From: CAZMNY01 sp964567745
Lineage (GTDB): Bacteria > Planctomycetota > Planctomycetia > Pirellulales > Pirellulaceae
DNA length: 64,000 bases
NCBI GenBank assembly: GCA_964567745.1
Contig: CAZMNY010000015.1
Coordinates: 62,001 to 126,000 of the forward strand
Direction of reading: 5' to 3'
The position numbers and the translations under genes are program-made. Below, piece after piece: positions 52,751 through 61,649 of the stretch; position 1 is the stretch's first letter, and each line of letters starts with the position of its first letter. The notes below the pieces were generated by a model. It did not search any database. It saw only the letters and a list, made by a program, of their open reading frames with translations, and had not been told where the DNA came from.

Positions 52751-53143
52751 ATGAAGCAGACTTTTCTCTGGGTCATCGCCATTCTGGGCGTGATCGCAAT
52801 CCTTGGATATCTTGGCTGGCGAGTGATTCAAGCCTTCGCATCGATTGGCGAGGATTGGAAAGCTGGGCGAGAAGCTTCGAAGTTGCAGTCACAGAAAGAA
52901 GAACTCGACCAAAAAAGAGTCTCGGAAAACGAGAAGAGACTAGACAACGGCTGCGAACACCAGTTCGATGAGATGTATGGGAGGTTTCCTCCCGACGTTT
53001 GTGCAAAGTGCGGCATCGAAAAGACTCGCCCAAGCGGAATTTGCGATCATCTTTGGCGAAGTCTCGATGGGCCCATTCCAGGCAGTCGCTGCGAGCAATG
53101 CGGCAAACAGCACGGCGGCGCCAAAGGAGCTGGCAACGCCTAA
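52751..53143 (+). CDS. Membrane-anchored protein with zinc-ribbon-like Cys pairs
   Basis: The 130-residue product has one N-terminal membrane helix (TFLWVIAILGVIAILGYLGWRVI), a helical charged linker, and a C-terminal part with four Cys-containing sites: GCEHQF, DVCAKCG, GICDHLW and SRCEQCG. These could form one or two zinc sites, in a pattern like a double zinc ribbon. The ATG at 52751 was chosen over a TTG three bases earlier. No family was recognised. It precedes the truncated genes at 53214 on the same strand. Confidence 0.75.
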   Translation: MKQTFLWVIAILGVIAILGYLGWRVIQAFASIGEDWKAGREASKLQSQKEELDQKRVSENEKRLDNGCEHQFDEMYGRFPPDVCAKCGIEKTRPSGICDHLWRSLDGPIPGSRCEQCGKQHGGAKGAGNA

Positions 53144-53213
53144 CTTGGTTCGATGCACTCATGCGGCGCGCCGATCAATCCCCTTCGACGTGAGTCCACC
53201 TCAGGGTAATTGC

Positions 53214-53558
53214 ATGGCAAAACCACTCGTCTTTCAGTTCGGCGGAAAGGAAGTCTCCTTTCAAATGAACAAAGTCGACCGCAGCAAGCTCTACGGTTTC
53301 AAAGAGCTCGAAGTGCTCGACGAAAAGAAGCGGCCTTGCGAATTGGCGACGCTCTCCGGCGATGGGCAGACGGTGGTGGGCCGAGGCGGCACAGGCTTGG
53401 CCTACAACTCGTCGGACGGTCTATGGTGTAACAAAGGCGAGCTCACCCCGGTGGACATTGAGGGCAATGAGATCGAGCCCGTTAAGTCGTCATTCAACGC
53501 GCCGAATCCGCTTGGCGAAGAGGTCTCGATCGACAGGGCATGCTGCACGACTTGTTAA
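53214..53558 (+). CDS. Small hypothetical protein, probably truncated at C-terminus
   Basis: The 114-residue product begins MAKPLVFQFGGKEVSFQMNK and continues VDRSKLYGFKELEVLDEKKRPCELATLSGDGQTVVGRGGTG, with LTPVDIEGNEIEPVKSSFNAP near the end. I recall similar proteins in planctomycetes that are longer and continue after the stretch GEEVSID, but this is from memory. Here the chain ends abruptly with RACCTTC, which is the out-of-frame reading of the start of the next coding segment (GMLHDLL). The junction at about 53535 therefore looks like a deletion scar. The function is unknown. Confidence 0.7.
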   Translation: MAKPLVFQFGGKEVSFQMNKVDRSKLYGFKELEVLDEKKRPCELATLSGDGQTVVGRGGTGLAYNSSDGLWCNKGELTPVDIEGNEIEPVKSSFNAPNPLGEEVSIDRACCTTC

Positions 53559-54259
53559 CCGCCGTTGTTCGTAAGGACGGAAGCCTGCATCTGCTATGTA
53601 AAGTTGGCGGCGGATTCTCCGATGATCAACGTCGCGCTATGCTTTCCGACCTTAAAGATATGGTCGTCGAGAGCGACTACACCGAGGTGAATTCTGATCA
53701 CGTCGCGTATCAGATGGTCCGGCCGGAATGGGTCGTCGAGATCAGTTGCCTCGACTTGATTTCTCAAACGACGCGAGGCGGTCCCGTCAATCGCATGGTC
53801 GTCGGTTGGAACAAGGACGACGACAAATACGAGATTCTTCGCCGCTTGCCGCTGGCCAGCGTCATCTCGCCTCAGTTCGTCCGAGTGCGGGAAGACAAAA
53901 CGTATCACGTCGACGACGCTCGAATCACGCAGGTTGCTGACCGAGTCGAAGTAGCAATGTCCGGTATGGACACGGCTCAGTTGACTCTCGCCAAAAGCGA
54001 AATCCTTCGCCGCGAAGTCTTCACGAAGCAACTCAAAGGCGCGACCATGGTGCGGAAGTTTTTGCTTTGGAAGACCAACAAAGAGAATGAGAGCGAAGAC
54101 TTCCCGGCGTACGTCATCCACTACACCGACTTTAGCCCCAACCGAAAAGTTCCCTTGCAACGTGAAGTTCGAGTCTCGAGTTCGGAAGACCAAATCAACT
54201 CGATGTGGGACAAGCTCAAAGAAGCGAACATCAAAAAGGGTTGGAATCCCAGCGAGTAG
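53540..54259 (+). pseudogene. ATP-dependent DNA ligase-like C-terminal OB domain without adenylation domain
   Basis: The 239-residue frame opens directly with the typical ligase C-terminal OB-fold text: MLHDLLTAVVRKDGSLHLLCKVGGGFSDDQRRAMLSDL, then VRPEWVVEISCLDL and a later ISPQFVRVREDKTY, matching the GTGF and FxRLREDK-type motifs of ATP-dependent DNA ligases. The nucleotidyltransferase domain with the KxDG lysine is missing. The frame overlaps the end of the preceding gene by 19 bases in another frame. The simplest explanation is a deletion that removed the 3' end of the upstream gene and the 5' part of this one. The remaining domain could still be translated from the ATG at 53540 but should have no ligase activity. 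Confidence 0.7.
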
Positions 54260-54352
54260 AATCGCGTTAGAGTTACTCACTCGTCGTAGCCGGCTACCAC
54301 AGAAGTCGGGCAGCTCTTTCGGCACTGACTTGGCGAGCAAAAAGAGTGACGG

Positions 54353-54985
54353 TTATTCGCCCGGCGTGTTGAACGTTCGATCGCCGGCATCGCCAAGTCC
54401 TGGCACGATGAACTTCTGCGCATTGAGTTCATCGTCGATCTCACAGACATAGATCTCCGTATCTGGATATCGTTCGCGAATCGCGCTGACGCCGTCACGA
54501 GCCGCGATGACACTGAGCAGTTTCACCGTGCTCACTCCCCATTGTTTGACCGCGTCGATGGCCAGCGCAGCGGAGCCGCCTGTGGCCAACATGGGGTCGA
54601 GCACCATGGCAACTTCGACCGGTCGGCCCGGCGGCAGCTTGCTGTAATACTCGACTGGCCGAGCGGTTGCCTCATCGCGATAGAACCCCAAATGCCAAAC
54701 TTCGGAGCTCGGCAGCAGGTCGAGGACCGGGTCGACCATTCCCAATCCGGCTCGCAGAATCGGAACGAGTCCGATTCGTTGAGCGAATGTCTGCCCCGTC
54801 ATGGGGCACAGCGGAGTCTCGATATCGACCGGCTTGAGCGACAAATCTTTGGTCGCCTCGTAGGCCAGAAGCACTGCCAGTCGGCGAATCAACGCCCGAA
54901 ACTCCGGCGGCTCAACCGACTTGTCGCGAAGTCGCGTAAGGTGAGTCTTGACAAGGGGATGTGTTAATTCCAAAACAGTCGGCAT
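54353..54985 (-). CDS. upp: Uracil phosphoribosyltransferase
   Basis: The enzyme salvages uracil to UMP with PRPP. The 210-residue product has the family length and motifs: LTRLRDKSVEPPEFRALIRRLAVLLAYEATKDL, ETPLCPMTGQ, VPILRAGLGMVDPVLDLLP, the PRPP loop VLDPMLATGGSA, and VCEIDDELNAQKFIVPGLGDAGDRTFNT. The frame is open far upstream (to 55477) but the family starts at MPTVLEL, so the ATG at 54985 was chosen. Confidence 0.97.
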   Translation of the reverse strand: MPTVLELTHPLVKTHLTRLRDKSVEPPEFRALIRRLAVLLAYEATKDLSLKPVDIETPLCPMTGQTFAQRIGLVPILRAGLGMVDPVLDLLPSSEVWHLGFYRDEATARPVEYYSKLPPGRPVEVAMVLDPMLATGGSAALAIDAVKQWGVSTVKLLSVIAARDGVSAIRERYPDTEIYVCEIDDELNAQKFIVPGLGDAGDRTFNTPGE

Positions 54986-55183
54986 AAGGGCAGCTCCAAA
55001 CCGGTGGCGGACAAGAAATGCGGATTTTGGCCAATCTTTTCTTTTTTGGCGAGATTGACTCAATGTGGCGTCCATCGATACAGAATACAAGCAGTAGACA
55101 GCGCGGACAGTGTAGATTGTTAGCTGGACCGAAAAATGGGACGGCGGGCCACGACGAACTGCGGATCCCAAGGAGACCGATCG

Positions 55184-55768
55184 ATGAAAGACTCGCCAAA
55201 ACTTCGCCGCTCGATCCAGCTGACCGCTTGCGCTGCTCTCGTGACCGCGGCGATGTACCCCGCGGCCGAGGCGACAGCGATTGAGAAGATTCAGCGTTAC
55301 TGCATCGCCAGCTGGCGAAACGCCGGAATCAGCGACTCCGACTGGGACGATTGCTCGCAGGAAGCGATCGAAAACTTGTTGGAGCGAGTCTCGCGTCGAG
55401 GCCTTACGTCTGCGATTAACCGCAAGAAATCTGTCGAACGTCGAGAACTCAATCGAGCCATCTGGCGGACGGCTCAACGCTGGCGAAGAGCCAAGCGTTC
55501 AACGTCACTCGACGCCCTCGAATCATTCCAGCCCGCAGCGCCGCCGACAACCGACGCCTATGCTGAAAACAACGAGCGTCTTGAAGCACTCAGCGGCGCA
55601 ATGGTCTGTCTCAATGACACCCAGCAGCAGATCATCGAGCAGAGCCGCAACGGTGCGAGCGTTCGCGAAATCGCCAAGACGCTCAACATGCCCGCCTCAC
55701 GCGTTTCGGATCACAAGTACAAAGCGATCCGAAAGATCCAGCGACATCTCAAATTGAGCACGGTCTAA
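55184..55768 (+). CDS. Small sigma-70-like (ECF-type) protein
   Basis: The 194-residue product has an ECF sigma layout: a region-2-like part at about 35-70 (IQRYCIASWRNAGISDSDWDDCSQEAIENLLER) and region 4 at about 135-190 (LNDTQQQIIEQSRNGASVREIAKTLNMPASRVSDHKYKAIRKIQRHL) with the helix-turn-helix. AAGGAG lies 8 bases before the ATG at 55184. The short hydrophobic stretch near the N-terminus (LTACAALVTAAMYPAAEA) is unusual for a sigma factor. No anti-sigma gene is adjacent. The promoter target is unknown. Confidence 0.82.
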   Translation: MKDSPKLRRSIQLTACAALVTAAMYPAAEATAIEKIQRYCIASWRNAGISDSDWDDCSQEAIENLLERVSRRGLTSAINRKKSVERRELNRAIWRTAQRWRRAKRSTSLDALESFQPAAPPTTDAYAENNERLEALSGAMVCLNDTQQQIIEQSRNGASVREIAKTLNMPASRVSDHKYKAIRKIQRHLKLSTV

Positions 55769-55909
55769 GTGCGCGAACAATAGCTCCGGTCGTGGAGGTG
55801 TTAAAGCGTCGCCATACCGCCTCGGCTCACTACGTTGCATTTGACGTATCGCCAACCGGCCCGCTCCACGCTCTGCGAGCGTAGCTACCACGAGACCGGT
55901 TGAAATTGC

Positions 55910-57487
55910 TTAACCGAGATCCGCGGTCGACCATTTGCCATCGACCAATCGCCAAGTCTCGCCGGTCGGGTTGGCATCCTGCAAGCCGATCGGCAACCTT
56001 TGTGGTCTCACATTGTCGTAGCAATGCAACGATGCGAATCGGACTAGGGACGCCGGAATGCCGACGGCGGTAAAGCCCGGATGTCCTGTCGCCGGATACG
56101 GGCCGCCATGATTCATGGACGAGGCGACGGCCACGCCGGTCGGCATCTTGTCGTTGAGAAGTCGGCCAACTTTCGTGCGCATCAACGGTGCGATCTGGTC
56201 GTACGCCGCATCGTCGGAACCATCTTCCGCCGAATAAATACAGCCGGTCAAGTTGCCTTCGAGATGCGACATGATTTGGCTCGCTTGTTCGACATCGTTC
56301 GCGACGACAATCAGCGACTCGTTGCCGAACGCTTCTTCCTGAAACTGACACGGCACCTCAAGGAACTTGTCGCCGCTAATTTGCAGCAGAGTATTGGCTT
56401 GCGAATAGCCGTTGCCGGTGCCATCGACCGAGGTCAGCCGCTCGGCACCGGCGTCGCAAAGCGATTGAATTGCCGAACCGAGTGACGTGGCGACGCTCTT
56501 GGAAAGAAGCGTTCCAATTGGGCCGTCATTAAATTTGCTCACGACCGAGTCGACGAACTTCGTCGCATTGTCATCGTTGATCAGGACAACGAGGCCCGGG
56601 TTTGTGCAGAACTGTCCAGTTCCCATCAGGCAACTTCCCGCAAACTCGGTCGCCAAATCGTCACCACGTTCGGCAAGCACTCCAGGAAGAATCACAACAG
56701 GATTGATACTCGACAATTCCAGGTAGATCGGCTTGCCGGCCTTGTCGGCGGCCGCTTTGAGTTTGAGTCCGGCCGATCGACTGCCGGTGTATCCCGTGGT
56801 GCCGATGCGGGGGTCCGCGACGAGACGCTCGCCATCGGCGTGGCTCGTTCGGTAGATCAACTGCACGATGCCGGCTGGCATCCCAGTCGCTTCCGCGGCG
56901 GCTCGCGCCTCTTCCGCGAATAGCTTGGTTGTGGCCGGATGAGATGAATTGGCTTTGCCGATAACTGGATTGCCCGCTGCGATTGCGGCGGCAAAGTCGC
57001 CTCCCGACAAACTGCCGAAGGCAAACGGAAAATTGTTGGGGCCGAAGACGCAGACGGGACCGATGGATCCGAAGTGAGAACGGATACCCTGAGACGTGTC
57101 GATTGTCGCCATCGACCAAGACATCTCGCGGCAGGCCGCCGCTGCCTGTCTCAATTGCCCGCTCGTTCGCGGTAGTTCGATGTCGGCGAGACGAGGCGAC
57201 GTAGGCAAAGCTGTCTCCAAGTTCGCCATCGTCGCCAACGCGTCCTTGCGAGCATCAATGCGATCGGCAAATGTCTCTAGGAAGACCGCGATCGCCTCGC
57301 GCTTCATTCCTCGCATGGCTTCCCACGCTTCGACAGCCGAATTCAGAGCCGCGTCGCAGTCGCTCCAACTGCTAACCGGAAATACGTCGTCCAGCGCCGT
57401 TTGTGTGGCGGGGTTCTCGGCTTGAAATTCGCCGCAGGCGTCCGCCGCGCGCCCTACGCCGGCAATCAACACTTCTTGTAGACTCAT
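55910..57487 (-). CDS. Aldehyde dehydrogenase, 2-oxoglutarate-semialdehyde dehydrogenase-like
   Basis: The 525-residue product has all ALDH features: GPNNFPFAFGSLSGGDFAAAIAAGNPVIGKANSSHP, TGYTGSRSAG (cofactor site), the Glu of YLELSSINPV and the nucleophile Cys in MGTGQFCTNPG. The FCTNPG motif and the N-terminus place it with alpha-ketoglutaric semialdehyde dehydrogenases (NADP-type), which make 2-oxoglutarate at the end of oxidative pentose, galactarate or hydroxyproline breakdown. It lies 80 bases downstream of the FAH-family gene on the same strand. The FAH-family partner suggests the pentose route; this is inference. Confidence 0.9.
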   Translation of the reverse strand: MSLQEVLIAGVGRAADACGEFQAENPATQTALDDVFPVSSWSDCDAALNSAVEAWEAMRGMKREAIAVFLETFADRIDARKDALATMANLETALPTSPRLADIELPRTSGQLRQAAAACREMSWSMATIDTSQGIRSHFGSIGPVCVFGPNNFPFAFGSLSGGDFAAAIAAGNPVIGKANSSHPATTKLFAEEARAAAEATGMPAGIVQLIYRTSHADGERLVADPRIGTTGYTGSRSAGLKLKAAADKAGKPIYLELSSINPVVILPGVLAERGDDLATEFAGSCLMGTGQFCTNPGLVVLINDDNATKFVDSVVSKFNDGPIGTLLSKSVATSLGSAIQSLCDAGAERLTSVDGTGNGYSQANTLLQISGDKFLEVPCQFQEEAFGNESLIVVANDVEQASQIMSHLEGNLTGCIYSAEDGSDDAAYDQIAPLMRTKVGRLLNDKMPTGVAVASSMNHGGPYPATGHPGFTAVGIPASLVRFASLHCYDNVRPQRLPIGLQDANPTGETWRLVDGKWSTADLG

Positions 57488-57567
57488 CAGATTGGGCTCG
57501 TCTTTCTAAGCGCGCTTTGTCAATAAACGCGTCCGCGTTCTGTTTTGCATCGCACTTGAAATCAAAT

Positions 57568-58416
57568 TCAGCCCTGGACAACGGGGTTGGATAGCAGCCC
57601 CACGCCGTCGATCGAAATCTCGACGACGTCACCCGCACGGAGCGTAAAATCGCTGTCCGGCACCACGCCAGTCCCGGTTAGCAGGAACGCCCCGGTCGGC
57701 AGCGAATTGTCGCGGCCCAGCCAACCGATGAGGTCTTCAAATGTGCGGGCCATTTGATCGACGCCCGTCTCGCCGGAAAACACAAGATTGCCGTCGCGAT
57801 GAATCGCCAAGCGAATCCCGATATCATTCCGCTCCGGCATGGCGTCGACAAGCGTGATGCATGGTCCGAGTCCGCAGCATTGGTCGTAGACTTTGGCTTG
57901 GGGCAAGTAGAGCGGGTTGTCACCCTCAATATCGCGAGAACTCATGTCGTTGCCGACCGTGAAGCCGACAAGCTGTTTCTTGGAATTCAGAACCAAAGTC
58001 AATTCCGGCTCCGGCACGTTCCACTCGGCATCGCTGCGAATCCTCAGCGGTCGCCCCGGTCCGCTCACTCGATGAGGCGTCGCTTTGAGGAACAGCTCGG
58101 GGCGAGGCGACGCGTAGACTCGGTCGTAGCAGGAAGCGGCCGCTTCGGACTCTTCCATTCGAGCGGTCTGGCTACGCTTGTAGGTGACGCCCGCAGCCCA
58201 AACTTCTTGTTGATCGATCGGCGCCAGAATCTCGATCTCACTGGCTGCGATCGATCCCTCTTGCAAGGCGGCTTGGGCCGTCTCGCTTGGCGATGCTGAT
58301 TCCAACAATTGACTCAGCGACTCGACCTTGGCCGGGTCGAATGGAGTGACCGAGTCGTCTTCATTCAAAACACCGACGCGTTCTTGGTCATTGTGAGCAA
58401 ACTTGACGAGCTTCAT
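57568..58416 (-). CDS. FAH-family protein, 2-keto-3-deoxy-pentonate dehydratase-like
   Basis: The 282-residue product contains the fumarylacetoacetate hydrolase fold: WAAGVTYKRSQTARMEESE (Glu-containing loop), PELFLKATPHRVSGPGRPLRIRSDAEWNVPEPELTLVLN (metal-binding Glu pair), GFTVGNDMSSRDIEGDNPLYLPQAK with the metal Asp, and LLTGTGVVPDSDFTLRAGDVVEISIDGVG. Text and length are closest to 2-dehydro-3-deoxy-D-arabinonate dehydratase (KdaD-like), which forms 2-oxoglutarate semialdehyde, the substrate of the next gene's product. The ATG at 58416 was chosen because the family starts MKLVKF. Confidence 0.9.
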   Translation of the reverse strand: MKLVKFAHNDQERVGVLNEDDSVTPFDPAKVESLSQLLESASPSETAQAALQEGSIAASEIEILAPIDQQEVWAAGVTYKRSQTARMEESEAAASCYDRVYASPRPELFLKATPHRVSGPGRPLRIRSDAEWNVPEPELTLVLNSKKQLVGFTVGNDMSSRDIEGDNPLYLPQAKVYDQCCGLGPCITLVDAMPERNDIGIRLAIHRDGNLVFSGETGVDQMARTFEDLIGWLGRDNSLPTGAFLLTGTGVVPDSDFTLRAGDVVEISIDGVGLLSNPVVQG

Positions 58417-58566
58417 GATCGGGATCTTGTAGGAGTTGTGGGAAGGGATTGTCAAACCATTGCGAATTCAGCACACGCCAGTCAGCGAGAAACGCCAACC
58501 TCCAAGAGCCAGGCGCTTGTCGCGGAGCTCTCGCTGGACGCGGCGTCGCAGCAACCTCGCTCCGAT

Positions 58567-59634
58567 TCACTTCCAGATGTCTCGCAGGCGGCGAATCCAA
58601 TTGCCATGCATGATGGCTTCTATGTCCTCTTGCGGGTAGCCCCGGTTCGCAAGGATGTCGATCAGTTTGCTTAGGTCGGCGATCGAGTCGAGGTCGTACG
58701 GACATTGTTCGGTGCCGAATCCACCGTCGAGGTCTGAGCCGATGCCGACGTGGTTCGCGTTACCGGCTAGCTGGCAAATGTGGTCGACGTGCATCACGAT
58801 GCGCTCGATGTTAACGCCCGCTTGCTTCGGCTTGGTTGTGCCTCGCACCCAATTTGTGTGCATCATCCAAGCGTCAAAGGCCATGCCAATAACACCTTCG
58901 CGTTCGAGTATCACCTTGATTTGATCGTCACTGAATTGGCGTTGGTGAGGCACGATAGCTCGGCAGTTATTGTGGCTCGCCCACAGCGGTCCGTCCCAAA
59001 GTTCGAGCGACTCCCAGAATGCCTCGTCGGTCAGGTGGGTGACGTCGAGGATCATGTCGAGCCGCGACATTTCCATCAGCAGATCGCGGCCAATGGTGGT
59101 GAGTCCGCCGGCAGCGCCAGTTCCAGGCGAGTAGCGGCCGTCGCCGTAGTGGGCTGGGCCCAGAGCTCGAAGCCCATCGGCGTAACTTCGCTCGAGATGG
59201 GCCGGCGTAAGAATCGAATCGGCGCCTTCGAGGCTGAGGATGTAACCGATCGGCGCATCGCTGGGCGGGTCGTTCTCCCAAAGCGCGAGGTGCCGATCGA
59301 GTCCATCTCGATCGATGATCTGGACAAGTTGACCGGCCTCCTCCATCGCTCGATACCAAGCCAGCTGAGCTTGCGTAATGGCCCAAGCGATCTCTGGGCT
59401 GTTCCAACCGGGAAGCGGATTGCCTGGCGCGACATAGCGAGCAATCTGTGTCGCCACGCAGATGCCGATGTTGCCTCGCCGCATCTCGTCGAACGTTGCC
59501 ACACCCAATCCGCGGTCGACTTTGTCCGTCATTCCGTTTTCGCGAAAGCGGACGTCGTCGAGCGACTGGGTCAAGTCACGATTCCACTCGACCGCGTTCA
59601 TCGAGAGGTCGAGGTGGGCGTCAAAAATGAACAT
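58567..59634 (-). CDS. Membrane dipeptidase family protein (peptidase M19)
   Basis: The 355-residue product starts FIFDAHLDLSMNAVEW, with the zinc-binding His-x-Asp of M19. Later zinc ligands are expected in LSLEGADSI (Glu), LDVTHLTDEAFWESLELWDGPLWASHNNCRAIVPHQRQFSD (two His) and the end GIGSDLDGGFG. No signal peptide is seen, so it should act in the cytoplasm, hydrolysing dipeptides or related amide compounds. It lies between the symporter and the FAH-family gene, with gaps of 71 and 150 bases, all on the minus strand. Confidence 0.93.
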   Translation of the reverse strand: MFIFDAHLDLSMNAVEWNRDLTQSLDDVRFRENGMTDKVDRGLGVATFDEMRRGNIGICVATQIARYVAPGNPLPGWNSPEIAWAITQAQLAWYRAMEEAGQLVQIIDRDGLDRHLALWENDPPSDAPIGYILSLEGADSILTPAHLERSYADGLRALGPAHYGDGRYSPGTGAAGGLTTIGRDLLMEMSRLDMILDVTHLTDEAFWESLELWDGPLWASHNNCRAIVPHQRQFSDDQIKVILEREGVIGMAFDAWMMHTNWVRGTTKPKQAGVNIERIVMHVDHICQLAGNANHVGIGSDLDGGFGTEQCPYDLDSIADLSKLIDILANRGYPQEDIEAIMHGNWIRRLRDIWK

Positions 59635-59705
59635 GAGAATACTCTCTCTCGGCTCGATTCAACTTGCGGAGTGAGCCAAATCGAATTTGTCACACTGTTG
59701 GCAAG

Positions 59706-61649
59706 TTACGCTTCGCTCTGATTCGGTCGTCGCGCGAAATATTTCTCGACGATGGCGCGAGGTGGCGGGGGCGTCAACAGCGTGATCACAAAACCGATCA
59801 CGAACGAGGCGAAGAGGCCGACGATGATCGGATCAAAGTTGAATAGTCGGTAGGGATCGAAGAAGGAATCGTTCATGATCGCCCCGGCGACGTACATTCC
59901 GAAGTGGGCCGAGAAGCCTCCCAGCATCCCGCCGATCGCGCCCTGGAAATTGGAGCGCGGCCAGTAGAGCGAATAGACGATTGGGCCGAGGAAACAGGCG
60001 GCCAATCCGCTGCCGACGTACACGATAATGTCCTGGAGAAATTCAGGCGGGTTGACGGCACCTAACATCGCGGCCGTTCCGACGAGCAGAGTCACCGCGT
60101 AGCAAGCGAGCTTGATGGTCTTCTCGTTTGCATCAGGGTTGATGTTTCGCTGATAAATATCTCGCACCAACGCGGAGGAGATCATCAGCAGGAAACTGTC
60201 GACCGTCGACATCACCGCCGCAAACGGCGCGGCGATCAGCAAGCCAGCCAGCCATCCCGCTCCGATTTTTGAGGTCAGGTAGACCGCCATCGCCGGCATG
60301 ATTCGGTCCGATTCCAAATCCATGCCAGGCATGAGGACGCGGGAACAGCAAAAGATGATGACTAGTGGAAAGTAAATCGCGGAATAGTAAATCGCCACCG
60401 TGAAGATCGCTCGGCGCAGCGTCGTCGAATTCTTGAACGCCATCAGTCTGACCATGCTGCTCGGCTGACCTGCGCCTGAAATCGCCCACATGAAGAAGAA
60501 CGAGAAAGCCAAGCTGAGCGGCAGGAATCCATCTGACTTAGTGCGGTGTGGTCCGGGGCCAGTAACGTAAGATCCCTTCGATTCGGCTCCACTAGCATAA
60601 GGTTCCGGCCTTACCTCTTCGAGCGAAACGTCTCGGCGGATCTTTTTGCTCTCTTCCTTTAGCACTCGCTCTCGGTCGCTGTCCGTTTCGATTTCAAGCA
60701 ATTGGATGTCCTTCACGAGTTCATCGCCAACCGCTGCGGCCTTCACGTCGATCACTTTAAATAATCGATCGCTTCCTGCTGAATCGGTCCAGAGAATCCA
60801 GTCGCCGTTAGTTAGTCGCTTATTAGCGGGGTTCCCAATTGACACGTTGGCAACGGTTGGCGTTGGCGGAGTCATCTTGGCCATCGTGTCGGTGGCCTTG
60901 TTCAGCCCGCCACATAGATAGATGGCCAACGGCAGCATGAACAACACGCCGACAACCATCACGACGCCCTGCATCACATCGGTCCAGACGACCGCGTGGA
61001 ATCCGCCGTAGGTCGTGTAGACAATCACAGCGGCGCCAAATGCGAACAAGCACAAGAGGTACTCCGGCGTGACGCCATCAAACCAACCGATGCTCGAAGT
61101 CGTTGGGCTGAGCAAAGCGGCTGCGTCATGGAAATACGTGACGTCTTGCAGCAGAGTTTGCAGAATCAGAGTGCCCGCCTTGAACTGGGCGACAAGATTG
61201 AAGGACATAAAAAAGACGATTAGCCCGACCGACAAGATGCCAAAGGCCGCGTTGTTGTAACGATCTCGCAAGATGTCGGGGACCGTGATCGCACCCGACA
61301 GTCTCGCCACCTGATTGATTCGCTTGCCTAACAAACCCATCGCGCAGATGGGAACGACCATATAGCTGCCGATCCACAGACCGAGCACCCAACCGTGCGA
61401 ATAGATCTTGGAGGGAAAGCCGGTAAAACTTCCGCCTGAAGCACTCGTTGCGGCGAACGTCAAAGCAAAGGCCCAAACGCCCAAGCCTCGGCTGCCCAAA
61501 AAGTATTCACTCAGAAAACTGCGTTTGCTCAGCAGCCGGTTCGACAACGCGGCCAATACGAATACTGCCAGCGTATAGAGCCCAAACGTCGCTAGGGCAA
61601 TGTTCGAACCCTCGGCAAGTAGGGGCGTTTGAAATAGAGAATTGATCAT
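59706..61649 (-). CDS. Sodium:solute symporter family protein with a large hydrophilic insertion
   Basis: The product is about 647 residues with the 13-helix SSS layout. Family text: SEYFLGSRGLGVWAFALTFAATSASGGSFTGFPSKIY, VPDILRDRYNN, and SGAGQPSSMVRLMAFKNS. At about residues 255-365 a hydrophilic stretch of about 110 residues (KRLTNGDWILWTDSAGSDRLFKVIDV ... EEVRPEPYAS) interrupts the membrane domain, unlike most relatives. Of two adjacent ATG codons (61652, 61649), the second has the better spacing from GGGAGG and was used. The start overlaps the stop of the small partner gene (ATGATGA), so they are co-translated. Substrate unknown; the neighbours suggest a sugar acid or peptide-like compound. 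Confidence 0.92.
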   Translation of the reverse strand: MINSLFQTPLLAEGSNIALATFGLYTLAVFVLAALSNRLLSKRSFLSEYFLGSRGLGVWAFALTFAATSASGGSFTGFPSKIYSHGWVLGLWIGSYMVVPICAMGLLGKRINQVARLSGAITVPDILRDRYNNAAFGILSVGLIVFFMSFNLVAQFKAGTLILQTLLQDVTYFHDAAALLSPTTSSIGWFDGVTPEYLLCLFAFGAAVIVYTTYGGFHAVVWTDVMQGVVMVVGVLFMLPLAIYLCGGLNKATDTMAKMTPPTPTVANVSIGNPANKRLTNGDWILWTDSAGSDRLFKVIDVKAAAVGDELVKDIQLLEIETDSDRERVLKEESKKIRRDVSLEEVRPEPYASGAESKGSYVTGPGPHRTKSDGFLPLSLAFSFFFMWAISGAGQPSSMVRLMAFKNSTTLRRAIFTVAIYYSAIYFPLVIIFCCSRVLMPGMDLESDRIMPAMAVYLTSKIGAGWLAGLLIAAPFAAVMSTVDSFLLMISSALVRDIYQRNINPDANEKTIKLACYAVTLLVGTAAMLGAVNPPEFLQDIIVYVGSGLAACFLGPIVYSLYWPRSNFQGAIGGMLGGFSAHFGMYVAGAIMNDSFFDPYRLFNFDPIIVGLFASFVIGFVITLLTPPPPRAIVEKYFARRPNQSEA

